A DNA stretch of 64,000 nucleotides from Maricaulis sp048269565 (GCF_048269565.1 NZ_JBLXIK010000003.1:124001-188000); one strand, 5' to 3'; counted from the stretch's first letter, positions 49,677 to 58,989 are shown. Numbers and translations are program-made. The notes: a model not told the origin generated them from the sequence alone.

Positions 49677-50413
49677 CCGGCCGGCGCGAAGCGTTCCGTC
49701 ATCACATGCCGGTCGCCTGGATGAGTCAGGCGGGCGAGGGTGACGACGGCATCGCCCTGGAAGGTCCGCCGTTCCAGCACCAGGCAGGCATCGCCGGTAT
49801 CGATATCGAGCCGGGAGGCCAGACGCGCATCGGCATTGATCGCCGAGACAGTATGTTCCGCTGCGGTCCAGGGCGCGGCGGCGAGCAGCCAGGCACCGGG
49901 CGCCGTGGCTGTGAAATCCTGATCGGCCGCCTCCGGAAGTAGCGCCAAATTGATCCAGCGCTCTTCCAGTTCGACGACATCGCCATCGGCGGTATGGCGG
50001 CAGACCAGATGCTGCAGCGGCGCGCCGGGCTCGACGCGCAGGCGGCCGGCCCGCTCGGCGCTGGCGGCAACGCGCTCATTGGTCAGGCATTGATAGCCAT
50101 AATCCTGGCCGCGGGCGGGGATCGCCGCCGACATGTCGACAATCTCGAGCATCGCGGAAGGCGAGGGTGGCTGGGCCACAAAACTGCCGGCGCGGCGGCG
50201 GCGCACGATCAGCCCGTCCTCGGTCAGCTCGCGCAAGGCGCGATTGACGGTCATTCTCGCGGTGCCGAAATGGCGGGCGAGGTCGGCCTCGGCCGGGATG
50301 CGGTGGCGCGGGGGCCAGACTCCGGAGCGGATATTGGCCAGGATGGCGCGCCGGATCTGGTCATAGACCGGGCCCGTGCCGTCAAGCCTGAGATCGCCGG
50401 TCCACTCACTCAT
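49673..50413 (-). CDS. hutC: Histidine utilization repressor, GntR/HutC family
   Basis: 246 residues. GntR winged helix at ~10-75 (PPRHRIPAEADLARHFGTARMTVNRALRELTEDGLIVRRR) and a UTRA effector domain that binds urocanate in characterised HutC proteins. Represses hut genes until urocanate appears. Overlaps hutF by 4 nt on the same strand. A HutC-type dyad is at 51820-51837 between hutF and hutI. Confidence 0.95.
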   Translation of the reverse strand: MSEWTGDLRLDGTGPVYDQIRRAILANIRSGVWPPRHRIPAEADLARHFGTARMTVNRALRELTEDGLIVRRRRAGSFVAQPPSPSAMLEIVDMSAAIPARGQDYGYQCLTNERVAASAERAGRLRVEPGAPLQHLVCRHTADGDVVELEERWINLALLPEAADQDFTATAPGAWLLAAAPWTAAEHTVSAINADARLASRLDIDTGDACLVLERRTFQGDAVVTLARLTHPGDRHVMTERFAPAG

Positions 50414-51780
50414 TGATCGATTGCCCGGCGGATATCGAGCATGGCGGTGCGGTAGGCGGCCTCGATGCGATCACGGGTGAGGGCGCGACCCTCGCGTACG
50501 ACGCACTGGCCGCCGACATAGACCTCGCGCACCAGACGGCTGTCGCCGCAGAACAGCCAGCTGTCGAGGCGGGCATCCTCACTGCGTCCAACCAGGGTCG
50601 GGTGCTGGTCATCGAGGACCACGAAATCGGCGCGCTGTCCGGTCTCGATCCGGCCCGAGGGCTGTTGCAGCGCCTGATTGCTGCCCGCCAGCGCCGCATC
50701 GAACAGGCGCCGTCCGGTGCTGCCGCCAGGCAATGCGAGTACATTGCGGCGCTGTGCCTGCAGCCGCTGGCCATATTCCAGCAGCCGGATATCCTCGGCC
50801 AGATCGATGCGGATATGACTGTCGGAGCCGATACCGATGCGGCCATGATCGGCGAGATAAGCGCTGGCGTTAAAGAAGCCGTCGCCGAGATTGGCCTCGG
50901 TCAGTGGGCACAGACCGGCAACGGCACCGGACGCCGCCAGGGATGCTGTCTCGGCCGGCGTCATATGGGTGGCATGAATCAGGCACCAGCGCTCATTCAC
51001 GCCCTGGGTCTCGAACAGGTATTCGACCGGGCGCCGGCCGGTTGCGGCGAGGCAGTCATCGACTTCCTTTTGCTGTTCGGCGGCATGGATATGCACCGGG
51101 CCGGTCTCGCACATCGGCAATATGGCGGTGATCTCGGCCGCCGAGACGGCGCGCAGGGAATGCGGCGCGATCCCCAGAACGGCATGGTCGATCTTCGCCA
51201 TATGGCGCCGGGCCGAGGCGAGGATGTCGTCGAAATGCTCCAGCGTATTGATGAAGCGGCGCTGGCCATGGCTGGGCGGCATTTCGCTGAAATTGGAATG
51301 GCGGTAGAGCACCGGCAGCAGGGTCAGCGCGATGCCGGTGGCGCCGGCGGCGGCACAGATGCGCCCGGCCATCTCGCCGATATCGCCATAGGCCTGGCCG
51401 TGTTCGTCATGGTGGAGATAGTGAAACTCGCCGACCGAGGTGAATCCGGTCTCGAGCATTTCGCAATAGACCAGCGCCGCCATCGCCTCGACATGCTCCG
51501 GTGTGAGATTGTCGTTGAAGGCATACATGATCTGGCGCCAGGACCAGAAACTGTCCTCGCCGGGACCGCGCCGCTCCGACAGGCCGGCCATGCCGCGCTG
51601 GAAAGCGTGGGAGTGGAGATTGGCCATGCCGGGCACCGCGACACCAAGCCGAGTCGCATCGGGGCCGGGCGGCGTGTCGGGGCTGATGCTGGCGATCTGG
51701 CCATTCGCATCGACCGTGATCTCGACATTGCGGGCCCAGCCGCCGGGCAGGAGAATCTCGGCGAAATGAAATTCGGACAT
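50410..51780 (-). CDS. hutF: Formimidoylglutamate deiminase
   Basis: 456 residues from ATG 51780 with GGGAGG about 7 nt upstream. Amidohydrolase fold: metal motif NLHSHAFQRGMAGLSE (~60), HIHAAEQQKEVDDC (~225), HATHMTPAE (~290) and IGSDSHIRID (~335). Converts N-formimino-L-glutamate to N-formyl-L-glutamate and NH3. With HutG it defines the five-step histidine route. Divergent from hutI. Confidence 0.95.
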   Translation of the reverse strand: MSEFHFAEILLPGGWARNVEITVDANGQIASISPDTPPGPDATRLGVAVPGMANLHSHAFQRGMAGLSERRGPGEDSFWSWRQIMYAFNDNLTPEHVEAMAALVYCEMLETGFTSVGEFHYLHHDEHGQAYGDIGEMAGRICAAAGATGIALTLLPVLYRHSNFSEMPPSHGQRRFINTLEHFDDILASARRHMAKIDHAVLGIAPHSLRAVSAAEITAILPMCETGPVHIHAAEQQKEVDDCLAATGRRPVEYLFETQGVNERWCLIHATHMTPAETASLAASGAVAGLCPLTEANLGDGFFNASAYLADHGRIGIGSDSHIRIDLAEDIRLLEYGQRLQAQRRNVLALPGGSTGRRLFDAALAGSNQALQQPSGRIETGQRADFVVLDDQHPTLVGRSEDARLDSWLFCGDSRLVREVYVGGQCVVREGRALTRDRIEAAYRTAMLDIRRAIDQ

Positions 51781-51819
51781 TGGCAGGCCTCCCGGCTGGA
51801 CAGACTCAGGTACGCGATT

Positions 51820-51837
51820 TAATTGTATAGACAATTA
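51820..51837. promoter_or_regulatory. HutC operator in the hutF/hutI divergent promoter
   Basis: TAATTGTATAGACAATTA is a near-perfect dyad containing TTGTATAGACAA, close to the HutC consensus TTGTATATACAA. It ends 22 nt before the hutI ATG and 40 nt before hutF, so one repressor can close both directions. Confidence 0.85.
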
Positions 51838-51859
51838 CGCGGGATTGAAGGGCCATTCA

Positions 51860-53068
51860 ATGCGTTTCGACCGATTGCTGACCGATGCCAGGCTCGCCAC
51901 CATGGTGCCCGGGCCTGTGCCCTACGGCGCCTTGCTCGACGCCGCGATCGGAATTCGCGATGGCCGTATCGCGTGGGTCGGACCGATGGCCGATGTGCCG
52001 GAAACCGCGCTGGAGACGGAAAGCCTCGAAAACCGCTGGGTAACGCCCGCCTTGGTCGATTGCCATACGCATCTGGTGTTTGCCGGTGACCGCTCCGATG
52101 AGTTCGAGCGCCGCCTCGCCGGTGAGAGTTATACAGAAATTTCCCGCTCCGGCGGCGGCATCCGCAAGACCGTCGCGGCGACGCGCAAGGCCGGCGCGGC
52201 CGAGCTCGCGGGCGGCGCACTGTCGCGGCTCGATGCGCTGTCCGCCGAGGGGGTCGGCACGATCGAGATCAAGTCCGGCTATGGCCTGACCTTTGACAGC
52301 GAGCTGGCGATGCTCAAGGCGGCGCGCTCGCTGGGCCTCGTCTCCGGTCTGCGCATCTCAACGACGCTGCTGGCGGCCCATTCCGTCCCGGTGGAATATG
52401 AAGGCCGCTCCGGCGCCTATATCGACGAAGTCTGCATCCCGCTGATCCGCGAGGCGGCGCGCGAGGGCCTGGCCGATGCGGTCGATGCCTATTGCGAAAC
52501 CATCGCCTTTTCGCCGGAAGACATCCGGCGTCTCTTCATCGCCGCCAAGGCGGCCGGCCTGCCTGTGAAACTGCATGCTGATCAGCTCTCCGATACCGGC
52601 GGTGCCAAGCTCGTCGCTGAATTCGACGGGCTGTCGGCGGATCATCTCGAATTCACCAATGCAGAGGGCATTGCCGCCATGGCGAAGGCCGGCACGGTGG
52701 CCGTGATCCTGCCCGGCGCCTTTTACGGTATTGGCGAGACGCAAAAGCCGCCGGTCGTGGCCCTGCGCGAGGCGGGCGTTGCGATGGCGGTGGCGACCGA
52801 TGCCAATCCGGGGACATCGCCGGTGGTGTCCTTGCTGACCGCGGCCAATATGGCCTGCAACCTGTTTGGCCTGACGGTCGAGGAAGCGCTGGCCGGGGTG
52901 ACGCGCGAGGGCGCCCGGGCGCTGGGTCTGGCGGCGGAGATTGGAACGCTGGAAGCGGGCAAGCGCGCCGATCTGGCGATCTGGGATGTCGAGCGTCCCG
53001 CTGAGATTATTCAATGGATCGGATTGCGGCCGCTGCATGGCCGCATCCTCGGGGGAGAGTGGCTGTGA
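51860..53068 (+). CDS. hutI: Imidazolonepropionase
   Basis: 402 residues from ATG 51860 (MRFDRLLTDARLATMVPG). Amidohydrolase with metal motif VDCHTHLVFAGDRSDEF (~65) and KLHADQLSDTGGA (~240), TDANPGTSP (~315). Hydrolyses imidazolone-5-propionate to formiminoglutamate. Overlaps hutH by 4 nt. Confidence 0.96.
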   Translation: MRFDRLLTDARLATMVPGPVPYGALLDAAIGIRDGRIAWVGPMADVPETALETESLENRWVTPALVDCHTHLVFAGDRSDEFERRLAGESYTEISRSGGGIRKTVAATRKAGAAELAGGALSRLDALSAEGVGTIEIKSGYGLTFDSELAMLKAARSLGLVSGLRISTTLLAAHSVPVEYEGRSGAYIDEVCIPLIREAAREGLADAVDAYCETIAFSPEDIRRLFIAAKAAGLPVKLHADQLSDTGGAKLVAEFDGLSADHLEFTNAEGIAAMAKAGTVAVILPGAFYGIGETQKPPVVALREAGVAMAVATDANPGTSPVVSLLTAANMACNLFGLTVEEALAGVTREGARALGLAAEIGTLEAGKRADLAIWDVERPAEIIQWIGLRPLHGRILGGEWL

Positions 53069-54588
53069 GCGCGCTTCAAATCAAACCGGGCCAGATGGCG
53101 CTGGCCGACTGGCAGGCGATCTATCGCGGCGCCGCGGTGACCATTGATCCGGCAGCGCAGGCCGGCGTCGACGCGGCCGCGAAAACCGTCGAGGATCTGA
53201 TCGCCTCGGGCCGCGCCGTCTATGGCCTCAATACCGGGTTCGGCAAGCTGGCCCAGACCCGTATCGCCAATGACGAACTTGCCGTGTTGCAGGAACGTCT
53301 GGTGCTCTCGCACGCGGCCGGGATCGGCGAGGCGCTGCCGGCGGATGTCGTGCGTCTGATCCTGGCGCTGAAGATTGCCAGTCTCGGACGCGGCGCCTCC
53401 GGCCTGCGCTGGTCGACGCTGAAGGCGCTGGACGACCTGCTCATACATGACGTACTGCCGGTGATCCCGGCCCAGGGTTCCGTCGGGGCCTCGGGCGATC
53501 TGGCACCGCTGGCGCATATGAGCGCGGCGCTGATCGGCCATGGCGAGGCCTTCTGGCGCGGCGAGCGGTTGCCGGCGGCGGAAGCGCTCAAGCGCGCCGG
53601 GCTCAAGCCGGTCGTGCTGGGCCCCAAGGAAGGCCTGGCCCTGCTCAACGGCACCCAGACCTCGACCGCGCTGGCGCTCGCCGCCCTGTTCGGCATCGAG
53701 GCCGGCTTCAAGGGCGCGCTGGTTTCCGGTGCGATGAGCCTGGACGCGGCCAAGGGCTCGATTGCGCCGTTTGATCCGCGGATCCACGAATTGCGCGGCC
53801 ACCAGGGCCAGATCAATGTCGCCGCCGCTTTGCGCGGGCTGGCGACGGGCAGTGAAATCCTCGCCAGCCATGCCGTGTGCGAGAAGATCCAGGACCCGTA
53901 TTGCCTGCGTTGCCAGCCACAGGTGATGGGCGCCGTGCTCGATTTGCTGCGTCAGGCCGGGCGTACGCTAGAGATTGAGGCCAATGCCGTTACCGACAAT
54001 CCGCTGATCTTCACCGATACCGGCGAGGCGATTTCCGGCGGCAATTTCCACGCCGAGCCGGTCGCTTTCGCGGCCGATCAGCTGGCGATTGCGGCCTGCG
54101 AGATCGGCTCGATCTGCGAGCGGCGCATCGCCTTGCTGACCGATCCGGCAGTCAGCGGTCTGCCCGCTTTTCTGACGCCCAATCCGGGCATCAATTCCGG
54201 CTTCATGATCGCGCATGTGACGGCTGCTGCCCTGGTCTCCGAGAACAAGCAGAAAGCCTACCCCGCCAGCGTCGATTCCATCCCGACCAGCGCCAATCAG
54301 GAAGACCATGTCTCGATGGCGACGCATGGCGCCGTCCGCGCGCTGAAAATGGCGGAAAACCTGCATGCCGTGGTCGGGATTGAGCTGCTCTGTGCTGCCC
54401 AGGGCACGGATTTCCATGCCCCCGATATCGCCTCCGACCCGCTTGAGGCGGCCAAGGCGGTCTTGCGCCGTCATGTGGCTCCCTATGGCGATGATCGCTA
54501 TTTTGCGACAGATATCGCCGCGGCGCGCGACCTGGTCGCCAATGGTGAGCTGGTTGCGCAAGCCGGTGATTTGCCCGGGGTGATTTGA
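53065..54588 (+). CDS. hutH: Histidine ammonia-lyase
   Basis: 507 residues from GTG 53065, with GGGGGAGAG upstream and GTGA overlap with hutI; an upstream ATG in the same frame lies inside hutI. Ala-Ser-Gly at 142-144 (GSVGASGDLAPLAH) forms the MIO cofactor, matching the numbering of Pseudomonas HutH. YGLNTGFGKL supplies the active-site Tyr. Converts histidine to urocanate and NH3. Confidence 0.97.
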   Translation: MSALQIKPGQMALADWQAIYRGAAVTIDPAAQAGVDAAAKTVEDLIASGRAVYGLNTGFGKLAQTRIANDELAVLQERLVLSHAAGIGEALPADVVRLILALKIASLGRGASGLRWSTLKALDDLLIHDVLPVIPAQGSVGASGDLAPLAHMSAALIGHGEAFWRGERLPAAEALKRAGLKPVVLGPKEGLALLNGTQTSTALALAALFGIEAGFKGALVSGAMSLDAAKGSIAPFDPRIHELRGHQGQINVAAALRGLATGSEILASHAVCEKIQDPYCLRCQPQVMGAVLDLLRQAGRTLEIEANAVTDNPLIFTDTGEAISGGNFHAEPVAFAADQLAIAACEIGSICERRIALLTDPAVSGLPAFLTPNPGINSGFMIAHVTAAALVSENKQKAYPASVDSIPTSANQEDHVSMATHGAVRALKMAENLHAVVGIELLCAAQGTDFHAPDIASDPLEAAKAVLRRHVAPYGDDRYFATDIAAARDLVANGELVAQAGDLPGVI

Positions 54589-55397
54589 TGGACGTGTATA
54601 CGCTTGCAGCCGGCACCAGCCCGCTGGTGGTTTCAATGCCGCATTCCGGCCTCGCCCTGAGCGATGGCCTGGCCGAACGCCTGACGCCCGGGGCGGCGGC
54701 GCTGCCGGATACCGACTGGCATGTGCCGCAGCTCTACGACTTTCTCGAAGACTTGGGCGCCGCGACGATCCGCGCGAACTATTCGCGCTATGTCGTTGAT
54801 CTCAATCGCCCGCCGAACAATACCTCGCTCTATCCCGGCCAGGCGACGACCGATCTGGTGCCGCTGACCCTGTTCGATGGCTCGCCGGTTTATCGCGCGG
54901 GATTGGCGCCCGATGAGGACGAGCTGGAAGCGCGGCGCACGGATTTTCACGACCCTTATCACAAGGCGCTGACCGAGCTTTTGGTCGAGACCCGGATGGA
55001 GCATGGCTTTGCCCTGCTGTGGGATGCGCATTCGATTGCTGACGAAGTGCCGCGCCTGTTCGAGGGCGTGTTGCCCGACCTCAATCTCGGCACGGTCGGC
55101 GGCGAGAGCTGCGACCCGACCATCGAGCGCGCGGCGCTGAAGGCGATGATGGATCACGAGGAATATGCCTCGATCGTCAATGGCCGCTTTCGCGGTGGCT
55201 TTATCACCCGCGCCTATGGCCGCCCGAACCAGAATATCCATGCGGTGCAGATGGAATTGGCGCAATCGGCCTATATGGACCTGGCGAGCCGGGCCTTCGA
55301 CGAGACCAAGGCGGCCGTGCTGCGTGTGGCCTTGAAAGACACCATGGCGGCGGCCCTGCGGGCTGCACAAATCATGTATTCAGGAGAAGTGAGATGA
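54588..55397 (+). CDS. hutG: N-formylglutamate deformylase
   Basis: 269 residues from ATG 54588, overlapping the hutH stop by 1 nt. FGase fold: MPHSG (~22), ANYSRYVVDLNRPPNN (~63-78), WDAHSI (~145) and GRPNQNIHAVQMELAQ (~208-223). Hydrolyses N-formylglutamate to glutamate and formate, last step of the HutF/HutG route. Stop overlaps the hutU ATG. Confidence 0.94.
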   Translation: MDVYTLAAGTSPLVVSMPHSGLALSDGLAERLTPGAAALPDTDWHVPQLYDFLEDLGAATIRANYSRYVVDLNRPPNNTSLYPGQATTDLVPLTLFDGSPVYRAGLAPDEDELEARRTDFHDPYHKALTELLVETRMEHGFALLWDAHSIADEVPRLFEGVLPDLNLGTVGGESCDPTIERAALKAMMDHEEYASIVNGRFRGGFITRAYGRPNQNIHAVQMELAQSAYMDLASRAFDETKAAVLRVALKDTMAAALRAAQIMYSGEVR

Positions 55398-57061
55398 CCT
55401 CGACCCGGCTCGACAATGCGCGTGTGATCCGTGCCAAGCGCGGCACAGAACTCGACGCGCTGAGCTGGGCCACGGAAGCGCCTTTGCGCATGCTGATGAA
55501 TAATCTCGACCCGGAAGTCGCGGAAAAGCCGGAAGAACTCGTCGTCTATGGCGGCATTGGCCGTGCCGCGCGCGACTGGGAGAGCTTTGACCGGATCGTC
55601 TCCACCCTGAAGCGCCTGAAAGACGACGAGACCCTGCTGGTTCAATCCGGCAAGCCGGTCGGCGTATTCCAGACCCACAGCAATGCGCCGCGGGTGCTGA
55701 TCGCGAACTCCAATCTGGTGCCGCACTGGGCGACCTGGGAGCATTTCCGCGAGCTCGATAAGAAGGGCCTGATGATGTACGGCCAGATGACGGCCGGCTC
55801 CTGGATCTATATCGGCAGCCAAGGCATCGTGCAGGGCACCTATGAGACCTTTGTCGAGGCCGGGCGTCAGCATTATGGTGGCGATCTGACCGGCAAATGG
55901 ATCCTTACCGGCGGGCTTGGCGGCATGGGCGGCGCCCAGCCATTGGCCGCCACCATGGCCGGTGCCTCGATGCTGGCGGTCGAATGCCAGCCGAGCCGGA
56001 TCGAGATGCGGCTGAAGACCGGCTATCTCGACAAACAGGCCGGCGATCTCGACGAAGCGCTGGACATGATCAACGAGGCCTGCACCAGGGGCGAGGCCGT
56101 CTCGGTCGGCCTGCTCGGCAATGCGGCGGAGATTTTCCCGGAACTCGTCAAGCGCGGCGTCCGCCCCGATATCGTCACCGACCAGACCTCGGCTCACGAC
56201 CCCGTCAATGGATATCTGCCCTTGGGCTGGACACTCGACAAGTGGGAATCGATGCGGATTTCCGATCCCGATGCCGTCTCGAAAGCCGCCAAAAAATCCA
56301 TGGCGATCCAGGTCGAGGCGATGCTGGCCTTCCACAAGGCGGGGATCCCGACGGTTGATTACGGCAATAATATCCGCCAGATGGCCTTCGACGAGGGCGT
56401 TGCAAAGGCGTTCGATTTCCCCGGCTTTGTCCCCGCCTATATCCGCCCGCTCTTCTGCCGCGGCGTCGGGCCCTTCCGCTGGGTCGCGCTGTCTGGGGAT
56501 CCCGAGGATATCTACAAGACCGACGCCAAGGTGAAGGAACTCATCCCGGATAATCCGCATCTCCACCGCTGGCTCGACATGGCGCGCGAGCGCATCCAGT
56601 TCCAGGGCCTGCCGGCGCGGATTTGCTGGGTCGGGCTGGGCGAACGCCATCGCCTCGGCCTCGCCTTCAACGAGATGGTGCGTAGCGGTGAGCTGAGTGC
56701 CCCCGTGGTGATCGGCCGCGATCATCTCGACAGCGGTTCAGTGGCCAGTCCCAATCGCGAGACCGAAGCCATGCGCGACGGCTCCGACGCCGTCGCCGAC
56801 TGGCCGATCCTCAACGCCATGCTCAACACCGCGTCCGGCGCCACCTGGGTCTCGCTGCATCATGGCGGCGGGGTCGGCATGGGCTATTCAATTCACTCCG
56901 GCCTGGTCGTGCTCGCCGACGGCACGGATGAAGCCAAGGCGCGTCTCGGACGTGTGCTGTGGAATGACCCGGCGACCGGCGTGATGCGTCACGCGGATGC
57001 GGGGTACGAAATCGCCAAGGAGTGCGCATCCGTGCAGGGGCTGGATTTGCCGTCGGTCTGA
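55394..57061 (+). CDS. hutU: Urocanate hydratase
   Basis: 555 residues, full length. Adds water to urocanate using tightly bound NAD+ as an electrophile. Signature segments: LTGGLGGMGGAQPLA (~173), the urocanase box DQTSAHDPVNGYLPLGW (~262-278), and GVGPFRWVALSGD (~357). Last gene of the hutIHGU unit. No convincing terminator is seen directly after it. Confidence 0.97.
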   Translation: MTSTRLDNARVIRAKRGTELDALSWATEAPLRMLMNNLDPEVAEKPEELVVYGGIGRAARDWESFDRIVSTLKRLKDDETLLVQSGKPVGVFQTHSNAPRVLIANSNLVPHWATWEHFRELDKKGLMMYGQMTAGSWIYIGSQGIVQGTYETFVEAGRQHYGGDLTGKWILTGGLGGMGGAQPLAATMAGASMLAVECQPSRIEMRLKTGYLDKQAGDLDEALDMINEACTRGEAVSVGLLGNAAEIFPELVKRGVRPDIVTDQTSAHDPVNGYLPLGWTLDKWESMRISDPDAVSKAAKKSMAIQVEAMLAFHKAGIPTVDYGNNIRQMAFDEGVAKAFDFPGFVPAYIRPLFCRGVGPFRWVALSGDPEDIYKTDAKVKELIPDNPHLHRWLDMARERIQFQGLPARICWVGLGERHRLGLAFNEMVRSGELSAPVVIGRDHLDSGSVASPNRETEAMRDGSDAVADWPILNAMLNTASGATWVSLHHGGGVGMGYSIHSGLVVLADGTDEAKARLGRVLWNDPATGVMRHADAGYEIAKECASVQGLDLPSV

Positions 57062-57183
57062 GCGGCCTCCCTTGCATGCGGGGGAGAAAAGCGTGGTTTC
57101 GGTATGATCATTTCTGCCCGTGGCTTGATTGTCCAAGCCGGAAGCTATTGGTTGTGGCTGTAGGTTTTGTCGAGGGTGGTTGA

Positions 57184-57714
57184 GTGAGCGGTGTCGTGTT
57201 TACGGTCGCAGACCTGTCGGTATGGCAGGTTTTTCAGTGGCGCTGGTTTGCGGTGCTTTATGTGTTTGCGGCGGCGTTCATCGCATTTCCTCGTCTGTTG
57301 AAAATCTGGCCATTGTCGAACTTCCGTTTCTTCAAGAAGCGCGGACGCTTGAACGGTTTTCTGTTGCTGGGCATGACTTCGATCATTGGTGGCGGGCACT
57401 TATTTCTGACGCTCCTGCCTCTGGAAGAAGCCTGGTCCGCGTTGCGGGATAATCGGTGTGCCACGGTTGTGGCGGCATTCGATGGTCGCAAGCCTGATCG
57501 GGAGCTCATGATGCAGAGTTTCGCGGAAATGACGCTCACCTTCGAGGGGGTAGACTATGATGTGCCGGGTGGTCTGCATGGTGCCGCGTTTCTCCTTCCG
57601 AGAATTCGGGCTGACTTGGAGACGGGTGGCACCTATCGAATGTGTGTGCTCGATAATTTGATCCTTGTTGTCGAACGCTCTTCGGCTGACAAATCTGCCA
57701 GTTTGGCTCCTTAG
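57184..57714 (+). CDS. Small membrane protein of unknown function
   Basis: 176 residues from GTG 57184. Two hydrophobic segments (FAVLYVFAAAFIAFP; FLLLGMTSIIGGGHLFLTLL) precede a soluble C-terminal half with two Cys (NRCATVV; YRMCVLD). No family recognised. Codon use looks less GC-rich than the hut genes before it. An RBS is weak (GAGTGAGTGAG-like context). It lies in a stretch with repeats and other small membrane proteins, suggestive of an accessory patch. Confidence 0.6.
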   Translation: MSGVVFTVADLSVWQVFQWRWFAVLYVFAAAFIAFPRLLKIWPLSNFRFFKKRGRLNGFLLLGMTSIIGGGHLFLTLLPLEEAWSALRDNRCATVVAAFDGRKPDRELMMQSFAEMTLTFEGVDYDVPGGLHGAAFLLPRIRADLETGGTYRMCVLDNLILVVERSSADKSASLAP

Positions 57715-57779
57715 CACCGCAATCTGTCTCTTCCGGAACGCTGCGCGATTGGACTGGCAGTCCACCCGGCAGGAACAAT

Positions 57780-57821
57780 CCATTCTTCGCTTGCCGAGAT
57801 CCCGCCGCCGGGGTTCAGCGC
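57780..57821 (+). repeat. 42-bp direct repeat, copy 1 (solo left half)
   Basis: Identical at 41 of 42 positions to 58207-58248, beginning CCATTCTTCGCTTGCCGAGA; similarity extends ~10 nt further upstream. Copy 2 continues into a perfect hairpin, whereas this copy lacks the complementary right arm. Confidence 0.85.
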
Positions 57822-57886
57822 TGATCTGGCGTGGGCTCGGACACTTCAGGAACAGGAACCAGGGCTGGCTGCCCCTCACGGTGTCG

Positions 57887-58135
57887 ATGATGATCCGATT
57901 TTTCGCCTGGGTATGGACCATTCTGTCGCTTGTGACGGCGACCGGCTTCGCCTGGCTCTTCGTGTCGGTCTACTGGAACAACCGCGCCTGCTTCGACGAA
58001 AACGGCCGCTGCTTCGTTGACGGCGTTGTGCATCACGACACGAGCTCTATCTATGTCTGGATCGCCTTGCTGGCGGCCCTGTCGGGGCTGGCCGGGGTCG
58101 TGATCGCCGGACGGGCGCGCCGGTCGGTAGCCTAG
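57887..58135 (+). CDS. Small two-helix membrane protein of unknown function
   Basis: 82 residues from ATG 57887 (a second ATG is at 57890). Longer in-frame starts would run through the 57780 repeat and look non-coding. Two hydrophobic helices (FAWVWTILSLVTATGFAWLFVS; IYVWIALLAALSGLAGVVIAG) flank a short loop with two Cys (NRACFDENGRCFVDG), placed for a periplasmic disulfide. Arg-rich end (RARRSVA). RBS weak. Function unknown. Confidence 0.55.
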   Translation: MMIRFFAWVWTILSLVTATGFAWLFVSVYWNNRACFDENGRCFVDGVVHHDTSSIYVWIALLAALSGLAGVVIAGRARRSVA

Positions 58136-58206
58136 GCTTGCGCCCGCTTCGGCAGGACCGGCAATGGCATTGGTTCAGAAATTCAGACCCTCGGGTCTGG
58201 AATAAC

Positions 58207-58312
58207 CCATTCTTCGCTTGCCGAGATCCCGCCACCGGGGTTCAGCGCCGTCAAGGCGCATGCCCGCTACGCGGCGCCGGAGGCGGCCTTGACGGCGCTG
58301 AACCCCGGTGGC
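58207..58312. repeat. 42-bp direct repeat, copy 2, continuing into a perfect 27-bp inverted repeat
   Basis: Arms 58231-58257 and 58286-58312 are exact complements; like the element at 8557 each arm starts GCCA at its outer end and ends CGTCAAGG at its inner end, and the spacer again holds GCTACGCG. The flanking spacer 58313-58689 shows only a degenerate GTGCACGTCC repeat near 58371 and copy D at 58655; no gene is seen from 58136 to 58689. Confidence 0.85.
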
Positions 58313-58654
58313 CCACTGGCTGACAAGCGATCAATGGGTTGGTGTGCGCCGGGGCGCAAATCTTGACAGAGGTGCACGTCCCCACGCCCAAGATGAACAG
58401 AATTATGTGAAAGGCTCCGCACTGTCTGCCATCCTGCCATGATGCGTTTGGAGGGCGGGGAGCCGCCTGCAGGCTGGCGATTTGCGGGTGGCAGAGGCGT
58501 GGCAGCCTGACAGTGACTGCCATTCATTCCCCCCGTTGACGACAAACCTGACGCGGGAAAGTTTCATGGGCCAACAATGTCAAAGAGCGAAGTTGGCCCG
58601 ATTATAGCGCAGGTGGGGTGGGGGCGGATAAGGCGGGGGTGGCTGGCGTCGACC

Positions 58655-58682
58655 GGGGGCGCGTACCAGAGCTACACGTCCC
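58655..58682. repeat. GTACC/GGTAC hairpin repeat, copy D (inverted, degenerate)
   Basis: GGGGGCGCGTACC-AGA-GCTACACGTCCC: the minus-strand orientation of the 36620/37954 family with a few mismatches. It ends 7 nt before the higA stop codon and could act in its 3' end. Confidence 0.6.
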
Positions 58683-58689
58683 ACCCGTC

Positions 58690-58989
58690 TCAAGCCGCCT
58701 TGTGCGGCGTGATCGCCTCGATGATCGCTGCACCGTGGCTGACCTGCGCCTCCGATAGATCCCGCAGCGCCTGCAGATTGATCCAGTATTGCGGCGTGGT
58801 GCCGAAATAGCGCGCCAGCCGCAGAGCCATATCGCCGTCACAACGCGCACCCTCAAGCAGGCGGACGATTCGCGAGCGCGGCACGGCGAGCTGTTTGGCA
58901 AGAGTGGGAGCCTTGATGTCGAACTCGTCCATGAACTCGGCCAGATGTTCGCCGACGGTGTGGGTCGGGGTCTTGAATGCGATGCTCAT
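58690..58989 (-). CDS. higA: HigA-type antitoxin (XRE), apparently without toxin partner
   Basis: 99 residues of the VapI/HigA addiction-module antidote family: HPGEHL-like HTVGEHLAEFMDEFDI, then helix-turn-helix KAPTLAKQLAVPRSRIVRLLEG and RLARYFGTTPQYWINLQALRDL. RBS AAAGGG precedes the ATG. In higBA modules the toxin gene lies just upstream; here 58990-59276 holds no HigB-like frame. It may be a solitary regulator or a remnant. A dyad at 59080-59100 is a candidate autoregulatory site. Confidence 0.9.
   Translation of the reverse strand: MSIAFKTPTHTVGEHLAEFMDEFDIKAPTLAKQLAVPRSRIVRLLEGARCDGDMALRLARYFGTTPQYWINLQALRDLSEAQVSHGAAIIEAITPHKAA

Noticed and set aside
50413..51822. 469-codon plus-strand frame opposite hutF
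   Set aside because: Antisense shadow of hutF, with no RBS or recognisable domain.
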